DNA of 46,622 nt, from contig DYNY01000007.1 of NCBI GenBank assembly GCA_020720815.1, positions 1 through 46,622 on the forward strand, in the 5' to 3' direction. A program made the position numbers and the translations under genes. Source of the DNA: Candidatus Elulimicrobium sp. (GTDB taxonomy: Bacteria > Patescibacteriota > Minisyncoccia > Phycocordibacterales > UBA918). Position 1 is the first letter of the stretch; every line of letters starts with the position of its first letter. The notes under the pieces were generated by a model, which did not search any database, was not told where the DNA came from, and was given only the letters and a program-made list of their open reading frames with translations. Of this stretch, positions 32,123 to 39,605 are shown piece after piece.

Positions 32123-34116
32123 GAAAACTAACGATAGATTTCGAGACAAGGGGGTCTGTAAACCTTAAGACTAGCGGGCTGTTCAAGTACGCTGAGTCTC
32201 CAGATACAGATATTATTTGTATATCTTTTAAAGACTCTAACGCCCTTTCGCCTTGTGTCTATTATACCGAAAAGTTCGCAGCACTTTTACCGGAGGGGCA
32301 TAGGCTTCCTCTGGTAAAGGACATAGGTCTTTTAACAAGGCTGTTCGGGTTAGTAGATGTAATCGAAGCGCATAACGCTACCTTTGAAATGATTATGTGG
32401 CGAGAGGTAATGGCTAAAAGAAGAGGGATGCCAGATATACCTTTTAATAAAGTTAGATGTTCAGCAGCGAAAGCTGCTTACTACGCTTTACCTAGATCTT
32501 TATCTGATGTCGGCTCAGCTCTTAATCTTAACGTACAAAAAGATGCTGCGGGCTATGCTTTGATGATGAAGATGTGTAAACCTAGAAAGCCAACGCTTGC
32601 TGACCCTAGTATCTGGCACGAGTACCCTGAAGACTTAGCTAGGCTTGGAAGGTATTGTATAAGGGACGTTGAAACCGAAGAGGAAATGAGCGGTCTGCTT
32701 CCTGATATGCCAGAGCGTGAACTAAACTCTTGGAGAATGGATTTTAATATCAACAACCGTGGGTTAATGGTTGATGTCGAGGGTATAAAAAATATCAGGG
32801 CTAAAGTAGAGGACTCAGAAACTAAACTAATCCTTGAGATCCAAGAACTAACAAAGGGCTTTGTGAAATCTGCTAGACAAATTGATAACCTAAAACGCTG
32901 GCTTGCTGATAACGGGATAGATGTAGATAACCTTACTAAAGATACCGTAACCCAAACTCTTAAGAAAGATTGCCCTGCCGATGTCGCGCGAGTGCTTGAG
33001 ATTAGACAGCTACTTGGTAAGAGTAGTGTCGCAAAGTTCGAAGCCATGCAGGATTACACCTGCCAAGATAATCGTATGCACGGGCTATTTATGTGGCACG
33101 GTGCTACTACTGGAAGGTTCTCAGGCAAAGGCCCACAATTACAAAACTACCCTAGGGAAAGTTTCAAAGATAGAGAAATAGAAGATGTGCTCGCATGGGA
33201 TAAGGAAACTATAGAAATATGGCATTGTCCTATCATGCAGGCGGCTTCAAAATGTCTTAGGGGTATGATTGTAGCCCCCGAAAACAAACTGCTCGTAGCG
33301 GCTGATTTTGAGCAGATTGAGGCTAGGGTATTAGCTTGGCTTGCAAGAGAAGAGAAAGTTCTCCAGCAATTTAGGGATAAATTACCGATTTACGAACTAG
33401 CAGCCGCTGACATATACGGCAAGCCGTACAACAAAATAAATAAAGAAGAAAGACAGATCGGAAAGGTTTGTACCCTAGCTCTAGGTTATCAGGGTTGGAT
33501 TAGCGCTCTTCAAAATATGGCGACAGCTTACGGGATAGTATTACCTAGTGAAGACGAGTGCAAAAAGATTATGACAGAATGGCGAATGAGCAGACCAGCT
33601 ACAGTTCATCTTTGGAAAGACTACGAGGAAGCTGTTATGAAAACAGTTTCTACAGGGCAGCCCCATTCAGTAGGTTGTATTAAGTTCGGTATCCAAGACG
33701 GGTTCTTAAGGGTTCTGCTTCCTTCTGGAAGAAAGATCTCTTACTACCAGCCAAGGATAGATGAGGTAGTAACACCTTACGGTGGAGAGAAGAAATCTGT
33801 AACCTACATGACTCAAAGAGCGATCAACAAAGCAGGCTCAACTAAATGGGATAGAGTGCCAACCTACGGCGGTAAGCTTGCAGAAAATATCACTCAAGCC
33901 GTGGCTGCTGATTTGTTGATAGATGCTTTAAAAAGAGTGGAAGCTAGTAGTAAGTTTAAGACGGTATTGCACGTACACGACGAAGTTGTAGCAGAGGTTG
34001 ATGCGGGGTTTAAAGACCTTAAAGAATACGAGGATCTAGTAGCAGAAGTACCTGAATGGGCTAAAGGATTACCGATAGCAGCGTCGGGTTGGATAGGAAA
34101 AAGGTATAGAAAATAA
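32119..34116 (+). CDS. Family A DNA polymerase with 3'-5' exonuclease
   Basis: A 665-residue replicative polymerase. The exonuclease domain holds DFETRGS (D7, E9), EAHNATFE (N86) and RYCIRDVE (D183), so proofreading should be active. The polymerase domain holds TGRFSGKGPQLQNYP (331-345), motif A LLVAADFEQIEARV (391-404, D396), motif B RQIGKVCTLALGYQG (445-459) and motif C HVHDEVVAE (618-626). The length fits the phage type with no 5'-nuclease domain. It works with the primase-helicase and DUF2815 protein. Translation is coupled to the 41-residue gene. Confidence 0.95.
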   Translation: MRKLTIDFETRGSVNLKTSGLFKYAESPDTDIICISFKDSNALSPCVYYTEKFAALLPEGHRLPLVKDIGLLTRLFGLVDVIEAHNATFEMIMWREVMAKRRGMPDIPFNKVRCSAAKAAYYALPRSLSDVGSALNLNVQKDAAGYALMMKMCKPRKPTLADPSIWHEYPEDLARLGRYCIRDVETEEEMSGLLPDMPERELNSWRMDFNINNRGLMVDVEGIKNIRAKVEDSETKLILEIQELTKGFVKSARQIDNLKRWLADNGIDVDNLTKDTVTQTLKKDCPADVARVLEIRQLLGKSSVAKFEAMQDYTCQDNRMHGLFMWHGATTGRFSGKGPQLQNYPRESFKDREIEDVLAWDKETIEIWHCPIMQAASKCLRGMIVAPENKLLVAADFEQIEARVLAWLAREEKVLQQFRDKLPIYELAAADIYGKPYNKINKEERQIGKVCTLALGYQGWISALQNMATAYGIVLPSEDECKKIMTEWRMSRPATVHLWKDYEEAVMKTVSTGQPHSVGCIKFGIQDGFLRVLLPSGRKISYYQPRIDEVVTPYGGEKKSVTYMTQRAINKAGSTKWDRVPTYGGKLAENITQAVAADLLIDALKRVEASSKFKTVLHVHDEVVAEVDAGFKDLKEYEDLVAEVPEWAKGLPIAASGWIGKRYRK

Positions 34117-34310
34117 TGGAGAGCGGTATGAATTACGAGGAAACACTACGCAATAAAGTAAACGAGTTATTGACTGGTTTCTATGTTAATTTTCGTTTAG
34201 ACCACGATAGAGTAGGCGGCGAAAAAAGAATACTAGATCGTTTCAAAGCCACCGAGCTAGAAATGGAAAAAATAGAAATGATAAACAAATACATAAAGGG
34301 GATAAAATAG
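34116..34310 (+). CDS. Unknown small protein (64 aa)
   Basis: The ATG at 34116 overlaps the polymerase stop (TAATG). An ATG four codons later (34128) has the better ribosome site (GGAGAG, 7 bases upstream), so the product may be 60 residues. It is a charged, helical, soluble protein (NYEETLRNKVNELLTGFYVN). No family recognised. Confidence 0.62.
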   Translation: MESGMNYEETLRNKVNELLTGFYVNFRLDHDRVGGEKRILDRFKATELEMEKIEMINKYIKGIK

Positions 34311-34311
34311 A

Positions 34312-34566
34312 ATGAGTATTTTTAAAGATTACGTTTTTGACCCAACACCTTTGGAGTACCTTAACTGGCATAGGAAACTTATTATGATTGTGAGAAGAAT
34401 TAAGAAGCTGTTGGTATTGCCTTTGATTCTATCTATCCTAGTTAGTTTTACTATCTTGTACGCCTTTGAGAACAGGATCCTTTTTAGAGAAACAATCAAC
34501 CACGCTATTTCTTTTCTCGATAGAATAGGAATGGCTATATCTGGATGGGCGGAGGTGGGGAAATGA
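34312..34566 (+). CDS. Membrane protein (84 aa)
   Basis: An 84-residue protein. A basic cytoplasmic segment (RRIKK) precedes a clear membrane helix at about 34-52 (LLVLPLILSILVSFTILYAF). A shorter amphipathic helix lies near the C-terminus (ETINHAISFLDRIGMAISGW). Holin-like topology is conceivable, but it sits in the replication block far from the lysis genes. The stop overlaps the next ATG. Confidence 0.65.
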   Translation: MSIFKDYVFDPTPLEYLNWHRKLIMIVRRIKKLLVLPLILSILVSFTILYAFENRILFRETINHAISFLDRIGMAISGWAEVGK

Positions 34567-34781
34567 AAAAGCAAACGCTAAAACAAGTTAAGATCTTAGA
34601 GTTTAATAGAGAAGAGTTTGTAGGGCAATCTATCGCGGAGATACAAGACGAAATAAACTGCGAGCTATCGGAGTTAGCTAAAGCAGATTGCTCTTTACTT
34701 TTTGTAAAAGAGTCAGTCTTATGCCCAGGAAATATTTTTGTTAGCATCTACTATGATACTAACGAGGAGGTAGTCTACTAA
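34563..34781 (+). CDS. Unknown small protein (72 aa)
   Basis: I chose the ATG at 34563 because GGAGGTGG lies 6-12 bases upstream and it overlaps the previous stop as ATGA; the frame can be extended to 34545. The 72-residue product is acidic, with EFVGQSIAEIQDEINCELSE and a C-terminal beta segment (IFVSIYYDTNEEVVY). Family not recognised. Confidence 0.65.
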   Translation: MKKQTLKQVKILEFNREEFVGQSIAEIQDEINCELSELAKADCSLLFVKESVLCPGNIFVSIYYDTNEEVVY

Positions 34782-35122
34782 TGAGTATAGTACACATACC
34801 CGAAGCAGTCAGAGACGTTCAAGACGATTTAGAAAAACTTACCGACGGTATAAGAGGGCATAGAACTTTCGATTCTCTTTATATGAAAACCACTGAGCTA
34901 AGAGAACTACACGAGCATATCTCTAAGCTTAATAAAGAGATAAAAGACGCTGCTGACGGGGCGGACGAGAGAGTACGCGAACTAGAAAGAGAGCTCGAGA
35001 AGAAAGAGAACCTAGAGCAAAAAATAGATGAACTACAAGATGATTTAAAAGAAGCTAATGAGCATCTTTCTAGGTATACTGAAGCTGCCGTTAAATGTAG
35101 GGAAATGCTAGGAGGGGTATAA
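34781..35122 (+). CDS. Coiled-coil protein (113 aa)
   Basis: A 113-residue protein that is almost wholly coiled coil from residue 35 to 100, with heptads such as ELERELEKKENLEQKIDELQ. No signal peptide. Start overlaps the previous stop (TAATG) and follows AACGAGGAGGTAG. It could be a structural adaptor or inhibitor; nothing more can be said. Confidence 0.65.
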   Translation: MSIVHIPEAVRDVQDDLEKLTDGIRGHRTFDSLYMKTTELRELHEHISKLNKEIKDAADGADERVRELERELEKKENLEQKIDELQDDLKEANEHLSRYTEAAVKCREMLGGV

Positions 35123-35124
35123 CT

Positions 35125-35646
35125 ATGCGGTTAGTATTGGACAGATACAAGAAAACTAAAGACTGTACTTTGGGCGAACTGCTTCTTATAGACAATAAAG
35201 AAGTAACCGTATTTAAATGTGATACCCTTGAAAGACCTGATTACAACAACGACGGGATCGCTAACAACGAGAAAGGGAGATCCTGTATACCCGAAGGAAA
35301 ATACACCTGCTGTAAAAGAGTATCCCAGATAGTAAAGCGCAGCTTCGCAAGCTACACCAGCTCGGGTAAAGACAAAGACATGATGGAGTATTTAAAACAA
35401 GGGTTTACTTTTGAGATAGGAGGCGTAAAGGGCAGAGATAATATCCTGATACATCCAGCTAACTACGTACGCCAACTAAAAGGATGCGTAGCTGTTGGAA
35501 CTAAAACAGGAGGAGAGCCGGGGATTGACTACTGCTTAGTTAATAGCCGAAAAGCTTTTATGTCTTTGTCTACTTTGCTTAGAGATTATCAAGAAATTGA
35601 ATTAGAAGTAAACTCACCTAGCGACTACTACAAGCAACAATCCTGA
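35125..35646 (+). CDS. DUF5675 protein, candidate endolysin
   Basis: A 173-residue protein of the DUF5675 family: LVLDRYKKTKDCTLGEL, then a TLERP motif, SCIPEGKYTC, and ILIHPANYVRQLKGCVAVG (107-125). H110 and C121 in that last motif recall the His and Cys of YkuD-type L,D-transpeptidase folds. Such genes often lie near phage lysis genes. Here it ends tail-to-tail with the spanin-like frames (33-base overlap), and no other lysozyme or amidase is recognisable. It lacks a signal peptide, so it would need the holin. The family is likely, the enzyme role is inference. Confidence 0.7.
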   Translation: MRLVLDRYKKTKDCTLGELLLIDNKEVTVFKCDTLERPDYNNDGIANNEKGRSCIPEGKYTCCKRVSQIVKRSFASYTSSGKDKDMMEYLKQGFTFEIGGVKGRDNILIHPANYVRQLKGCVAVGTKTGGEPGIDYCLVNSRKAFMSLSTLLRDYQEIELEVNSPSDYYKQQS

Positions 35647-36081
35647 AATTAAAACTAAACCCACGGAGATGAGTAGTCTTTGTTTCTTAAGGCTGCTCAT
35701 CTCTGCACTGACTTCCGTTTTGTACTCCTGAAATGCTTTCTCGGAGTTGTTCAGTAACAAAGATGTTTTCTGTTGCGAGTCTTGTAGCTTCGTTAATGTA
35801 GACTGAGATGTCATCAACTGTATCGAGAGACCCGCTGATAACTGTCTGGAGTCTACTAACTGTGTTCTTAGCAAAAGTAAGCTGTCGTTCGAGTTCTTTA
35901 GAACGGTTAATAGCTGTTTGTTCTGACTGTCGAGTTTGTTCAAGAGTTGATATGAGTTCTGATTCTCGAAGTTTGAGAGTTGAAATTCTTGAGCGTGAAG
36001 AGAAGTAAAAGTACAAACATAAAGACATAAGTACAGTGATAATAATTGTGTTGCCATATTTCTCAAAGAATCCCACATCAT
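35614..36081 (-). CDS. Exported coiled-coil protein with C-terminal membrane anchor, spanin-like
   Basis: A 155-residue frame with ATGATG start overlapping the upstream stop; Met9 is a second possible start. It has a signal-like N-terminus (about 9-31, LLSLYLCLYVCTFTSLHAQ), a periplasmic coiled coil (40-130), and a C-terminal membrane helix (LLISVGLVLISGLLLVVVAR). This layout is like a unimolecular spanin, except that no good lipobox is seen. A second spanin-like frame lies wholly inside it. Its end overlaps the DUF5675 gene on the other strand. Confidence 0.5.
   Translation of the reverse strand: MMWDSLRNMATQLLSLYLCLYVCTFTSLHAQEFQLSNFENQNSYQLLNKLDSQNKQLLTVLKNSNDSLLLLRTQLVDSRQLSAGLSIQLMTSQSTLTKLQDSQQKTSLLLNNSEKAFQEYKTEVSAEMSSLKKQRLLISVGLVLISGLLLVVVAR
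35666..35703 (+). promoter_or_regulatory. Hairpin just past the DUF5675 stop
   Basis: GAGATGAGTAG (35666-35676) and CTGCTCATCTC (35693-35703) form an 11-bp stem with one U-G pair in plus-strand RNA. In minus-strand RNA the same place is a C-A mismatch. The stem is 20 bases after the last rightward gene and so may stop or stabilise its transcript, though no uridine run follows. Confidence 0.4.
35687..36076 (-). CDS. Inner-membrane spanin-like protein (129 aa)
   Basis: A 129-residue frame with GTG start, entirely inside the 155-residue frame but in another phase. It has an N-terminal membrane helix (TIIITVLMSLCLYFYF, residues 10-25), then a long coiled coil (30-85, ESELISTLEQTRQSEQTAIN and following) and a Cys near the end. 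This is the Rz-type i-spanin layout. Nested spanin frames are known from lambda Rz/Rz1. Both frames carry sensible topology, so I call both, with this one slightly more convincing. Confidence 0.55.
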   Translation of the reverse strand: MGFFEKYGNTIIITVLMSLCLYFYFSSRSRISTLKLRESELISTLEQTRQSEQTAINRSKELERQLTFAKNTVSRLQTVISGSLDTVDDISVYINEATRLATENIFVTEQLRESISGVQNGSQCRDEQP

Positions 36082-36230
36082 TTACCCATGGCTTTCTGCA
36101 CCAAGACTAACCCTATCGCCACTACAATTGGGGAGGCTACTAGGGTTAGTATCGCTACAGAAATTGTTTTAATCCATTTTATATCTGACATTAGTTCGGC
36201 ATGAGCTGAACAAAACTTCTCTTTTTCCAC
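36078..36230 (-). CDS. Small single-pass membrane protein, holin-like (50 aa)
   Basis: GTG at 36230 follows GAGGTGG and overlaps the upstream stop (TAGTG). An ATG (Met14) could give a 37-residue form. The product has a charged N-terminus, a membrane helix (residues about 20-45, SVAILTLVASPIVVAIGLVL) and a short basic tail. With a second membrane protein upstream and spanin-like frames downstream it is a good candidate holin or holin partner. Two starts could give a holin/antiholin pair, but this is inference. Confidence 0.6.
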   Translation of the reverse strand: MEKEKFCSAHAELMSDIKWIKTISVAILTLVASPIVVAIGLVLVQKAMGK

Positions 36231-36454
36231 TAGTTTCCACCTCTTTCAGTAAAGTTTTGTAGGGTTTTAGCGCCTATTCCGGAAAGTATACATTCTATAC
36301 CTTCCTTGCCCTGCCCTTTAAATAATAATACCACACCGCAAATACATAGGAAAGCAGTAATATGTCTTCCTAGCGAAGGATCTTTTCCGTCCGAGAGCAT
36401 ACGCCCTAGGTAATCAAACACAACCTTAACTAGGCATTTTATCTTCGTGTTCAA
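36230..36454 (-). CDS. Holin-like membrane protein (74 aa)
   Basis: A 74-residue protein. PSLGRHITAFLCICGVVLLF (about 26-45) is a membrane helix after an amphipathic, basic N-terminus; a second weakly hydrophobic helix (GIECILSGIGAKTL) follows. PSxGR before a helix is a pattern I have seen in phage holins. It is first of the lysis cassette, overlapping the gene before it by 29 bases and the 50-residue gene by one. Confidence 0.6.
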   Translation of the reverse strand: MNTKIKCLVKVVFDYLGRMLSDGKDPSLGRHITAFLCICGVVLLFKGQGKEGIECILSGIGAKTLQNFTERGGN

Positions 36455-36617
36455 TAGGCAACTCCGCTTTTATTTTTGCTCTGACTTGCCTTGCCTGCGC
36501 TAAGTACTGCTCCGCTTTTTCAGGGTAAATTAAGGCCTTCTCTAGTAAAGGAGTTTGTTCCAACAAATACCTTTGGTATCTAAGAGCTTTAACCTTTTTT
36601 ACATCATCACTATTCAT
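36426..36617 (-). CDS. Unknown small charged protein (63 aa)
   Basis: A 63-residue, helical, charged protein (KVKALRYQRYLLEQTPLLEK, then EKAEQYLAQARQVRAKIKAE). No membrane segment. It overlaps the tail-associated gene upstream by 8 bases and the holin-like gene by 29, joining tail and lysis genes. No family recognised; it may be an assembly chaperone or lysis regulator. Confidence 0.65.
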   Translation of the reverse strand: MNSDDVKKVKALRYQRYLLEQTPLLEKALIYPEKAEQYLAQARQVRAKIKAELPIEHEDKMPS

Positions 36618-37662
36618 AAATCACCACCGTTGCGACGACATCCACAGGATCGCCACCGCTTATATTATTACCGCAAGTTATTTTAGTAACTGTTGTCGAT
36701 ACATCCTCTTCTAAAAAATCAGGCGTGCCCATCATCCCAAAAGACTTTCCTACGGAACCTAGACAATATTTATCGGCGGTATAATAGTTAACCGCTAAAC
36801 TTTGTACATAAGGTCGGCTGTTAGCGAGAGGAGTTATTTCCCAATAGACACCGAAATCTGAATCAGCATCTAGATCTAAAGCAGCGTACTGAGCGGGAGT
36901 GATAGTAACGCCGGCCGAATCGGCTAGATGCCCGCTTGCGTTGATAGTTAAACCTTTAGCCCCAAACTCGCTAGAGGTCATAACCTCCCATTCGCCAGCG
37001 ACTAAAGTCAGAAGGGATGAGCCTAAAGAAGTTAATATAGCTAACTTAAAAGCAGTGCTGGGGGCCCCAGTAGTAGCTTGTATACTTTGGATATACCCGA
37101 AATCACTTTTGTTAAAAGTGAAGCTAGTTTGTAAGAATCTAAAAGGAGCGCCGTAAGGGTTGTTACTGTTATAAGAATAAACCTCTACCATTCCCCCGCC
37201 GGTATATAAATTCTTTATCCAAGTTATAGCGCTGTCAGCCCCAACGTCGGCGCCTAACTCTACTGAATTAGCGGCGGTTCCGTCTCCGGATATCGCTACT
37301 ACCGCGTAAGTAACTCCCCCGATACGTATTCTCGTATTTATCTGAACGCTGCCGCCAGGGGCTACTGAAAAATTACCTTTGTTGGCCTCAGTACCTTCTA
37401 CCCATGTAGCTTCGTTTGCGTTCTCATCATCTATTAATATGTTACCGCCATCGGTAGCGTAAAAATAAGATGGATCCTGAGAGAGTTGCCCGGGGACCTT
37501 TACCCGTAAAAAGACATCTTTCTTACCATTGTTGATAGCGTTAGCTGGATGGGTTATATTGAAAGAAGTACCCATAGACTGCTCCGCAGCCGATTGTATA
37601 GTCCTAGACTTTACTAACCCTGACCCCGATGCGCCGCCTGTGCTTTTCTTAACTAAATACAT
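36610..37662 (-). CDS. Tail-associated protein with MYLVK start (350 aa)
   Basis: A 350-residue beta-rich protein with Gly/Ser/Thr/Asn-rich composition, as in phage fibre and receptor-binding proteins. It begins MYLVKKSTGGASGSG, nearly the same as its neighbour at 37683-39251, which suggests a shared short anchor. The middle has FRFLQTSFTFNKSDFGYIQS and later PYVQSLAVNYYTADKY strands. No enzyme motif. It is probably a receptor-binding or decoration component of the tail. Confidence 0.68.
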   Translation of the reverse strand: MYLVKKSTGGASGSGLVKSRTIQSAAEQSMGTSFNITHPANAINNGKKDVFLRVKVPGQLSQDPSYFYATDGGNILIDDENANEATWVEGTEANKGNFSVAPGGSVQINTRIRIGGVTYAVVAISGDGTAANSVELGADVGADSAITWIKNLYTGGGMVEVYSYNSNNPYGAPFRFLQTSFTFNKSDFGYIQSIQATTGAPSTAFKLAILTSLGSSLLTLVAGEWEVMTSSEFGAKGLTINASGHLADSAGVTITPAQYAALDLDADSDFGVYWEITPLANSRPYVQSLAVNYYTADKYCLGSVGKSFGMMGTPDFLEEDVSTTVTKITCGNNISGGDPVDVVATVVIYE

Positions 37663-37682
37663 AATATCACCTCGTTAATAAA

Positions 37683-39251
37683 CTAAGAGTCTTTTGTCCA
37701 AGCACCTAGCATATAAGTTATGCGCCATTCTGTAGTGTTTCTGCACTCAACCCTAAGCTGAGCGCCTTCTACGTTACTTCTCCAGTATCCTGCCGCCGCA
37801 GAGTTGTCTCCTAGGTAGGAAATTATATCTCCTGCGGCTGCTTTAACCCTTAGATACTGAGCAGCCTCAACACTAAAGTCTTGGCATAAACCTGCTACAG
37901 CAGAAGGAAGGGTAACTATCACTTCGCCCGTAGCTCCAGTATTAGTATAAAGCATACCCGATTTTATGGCAACCGCTGTATAGTCGGAGGTCTTATCTTG
38001 TCTTTGTACGACGATCTTTCTGTATAGAATGTCTGTAGTTACATCAATTGCTAGACCACCGGCACTATCGAAATAGTTTAAGTCTGTAGTGTAAGATACC
38101 AAAGCCGAACTAAACTCTACGATACCTCCGTCAGCTACACGATTAACGTAAATGTGGGCTTTACTTATACAGTATATAGCGTCTATAGTGCCGCCACGTT
38201 GAGCATAGAATCCGTAGTTACCGTTAAGGCATAAATTACCGCTGTTTGTAAAAGCATACGTTGAATCTTGTAAGCATCTTACGTCGTAGTAATTGTTATC
38301 GAAATAACAACCTACAGCGGATCCGATAGAGTTAGTTAAGTAAGCAGCCTGTCTGTTAGACGCTCCGGTAAAGTTTCTAAAGACACAGTTGTTATGGGCT
38401 AAAACTGCTAAGTTACTAGCTACGTGTCCGGAAGCTGCCGTACTAGCCCCGTCCGTTAAAACTCCGTAGCAGGTAGCTTCTGAAGCTATAGACCCATGTA
38501 TACTAGAAGGCCCGCTCCTAGTCATATCGCAACCCGAATACCAAACAGCACTATCTTTATCAAAGACGTTGTAAGTTCCGCTAGATGCTTTAAAAGATAA
38601 AGAGTTGTAATGAACAACTAAGCTCTTTTGGCATCCTACAGTAGATACTGGTCTTGTTGTTATAACTGCTGGTTCGAATATAATAAAATTAGTAGTAGCG
38701 TCGAAAGTAGTTAATAGAGCTACGTTCCTAAGAGTTAAAGTATCAGCGGTATTGCTTATAACCATATAAGCTAAATCGTAAGTACTGTACCCTTTTCCAG
38801 AGGTAGGTAAGAACCATTTACCCGCAAATTCGTTTACTGTAAAACTAGATCCCGGAATAGTTAGAACAAGGTTTTGGTAGTTGATACCATCGGCCTCGCC
38901 TACTGTATTAACTACGGCTAAACTTCCTATAGCCATAGGCCCTGCTAGAATAGTTCTCTCGCCTTGTATTCTTAAATACCTTGTAGCTGAAGAGGTGTTG
39001 TACACCTTAGCTATGTACAAGTTAGTATTGTACGTTCCTGCTGCCACGTTAATAAGACAATCGTGGTTTATCTGTCCGGGTAAAGTATCAATAGCTTTTT
39101 GTATCGACGCAAAAGGGTTTAAAAGCGTTCCTGTACCCGTTATATCGCTACCCGTTGTAGCGACGTAATAGGTTAGAGCAGCAATCGTCTTGTCGATATA
39201 ATCGCCTGCTACGGGTCCCCCGCCAGAACTTCCCCTTTTTACTAAATACAT
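37683..39251 (-). CDS. Beta-helix tailspike-like protein (522 aa)
   Basis: A 522-residue protein starting MYLVKRGSSGGG. Residues 27-70 (YYVATTGSDITGTGTLLNPF, then ASIQKAID) are the typical opening of right-handed parallel beta-helix proteins. NVAAGTYNTNL and many short repeating strands with Asn and Gly turns follow to about residue 400. The C-terminal 90 residues resemble a trimerising cap. Phage beta-helices often bind or cut surface polysaccharide; no catalytic pair could be picked out. Confidence 0.75.
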   Translation of the reverse strand: MYLVKRGSSGGGPVAGDYIDKTIAALTYYVATTGSDITGTGTLLNPFASIQKAIDTLPGQINHDCLINVAAGTYNTNLYIAKVYNTSSATRYLRIQGERTILAGPMAIGSLAVVNTVGEADGINYQNLVLTIPGSSFTVNEFAGKWFLPTSGKGYSTYDLAYMVISNTADTLTLRNVALLTTFDATTNFIIFEPAVITTRPVSTVGCQKSLVVHYNSLSFKASSGTYNVFDKDSAVWYSGCDMTRSGPSSIHGSIASEATCYGVLTDGASTAASGHVASNLAVLAHNNCVFRNFTGASNRQAAYLTNSIGSAVGCYFDNNYYDVRCLQDSTYAFTNSGNLCLNGNYGFYAQRGGTIDAIYCISKAHIYVNRVADGGIVEFSSALVSYTTDLNYFDSAGGLAIDVTTDILYRKIVVQRQDKTSDYTAVAIKSGMLYTNTGATGEVIVTLPSAVAGLCQDFSVEAAQYLRVKAAAGDIISYLGDNSAAAGYWRSNVEGAQLRVECRNTTEWRITYMLGAWTKDS

Positions 39252-39592
39252 TAAACGCCTACTTTACCGCAGAAGAAAGCATATCTATAATTGCCTGCTG
39301 CGGTAATAGATACCGTGCTAAATGGGCCTGTCTTTGTGTACAAGGCTTCGCCAGCAAGCACTATTAAAGTTAAAGAGTAGCCGTCCTTTCCGCCTATTGT
39401 TGTGTCTTCGTCTGTAATATTAACTGTTAAAGCTTCCGCGGTATCGTCGTTAGCTAAGAATATAGCGTCCATTAAAACTGGTAGGTCTATATCTTTGCTT
39501 TCTGTATCCGCCTGAAAATCATACATAGGAAGCTCAAATCTATCCCTTCCTATAATCTTAGAATCGCTCATCTTTGTAAAATCGTAGCTCAT
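39251..39592 (-). CDS. Unknown small virion-type protein (113 aa)
   Basis: A 113-residue beta-rich protein. It has DLPVLMDAIFLANDDTAEAL, then a Gly turn and SLTLIVLAGEALYTKTGPFS, consistent with a small beta sandwich. It lies between tail fibre and beta-helix genes and shares one base with the latter, so it is likely a fibre connector or tail accessory. No family recognised. TAGGAGGTATAT precedes the ATG. Confidence 0.65.
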   Translation of the reverse strand: MSYDFTKMSDSKIIGRDRFELPMYDFQADTESKDIDLPVLMDAIFLANDDTAEALTVNITDEDTTIGGKDGYSLTLIVLAGEALYTKTGPFSTVSITAAGNYRYAFFCGKVGV

Positions 39593-39605
39593 ATATACCT
39601 CCTAT

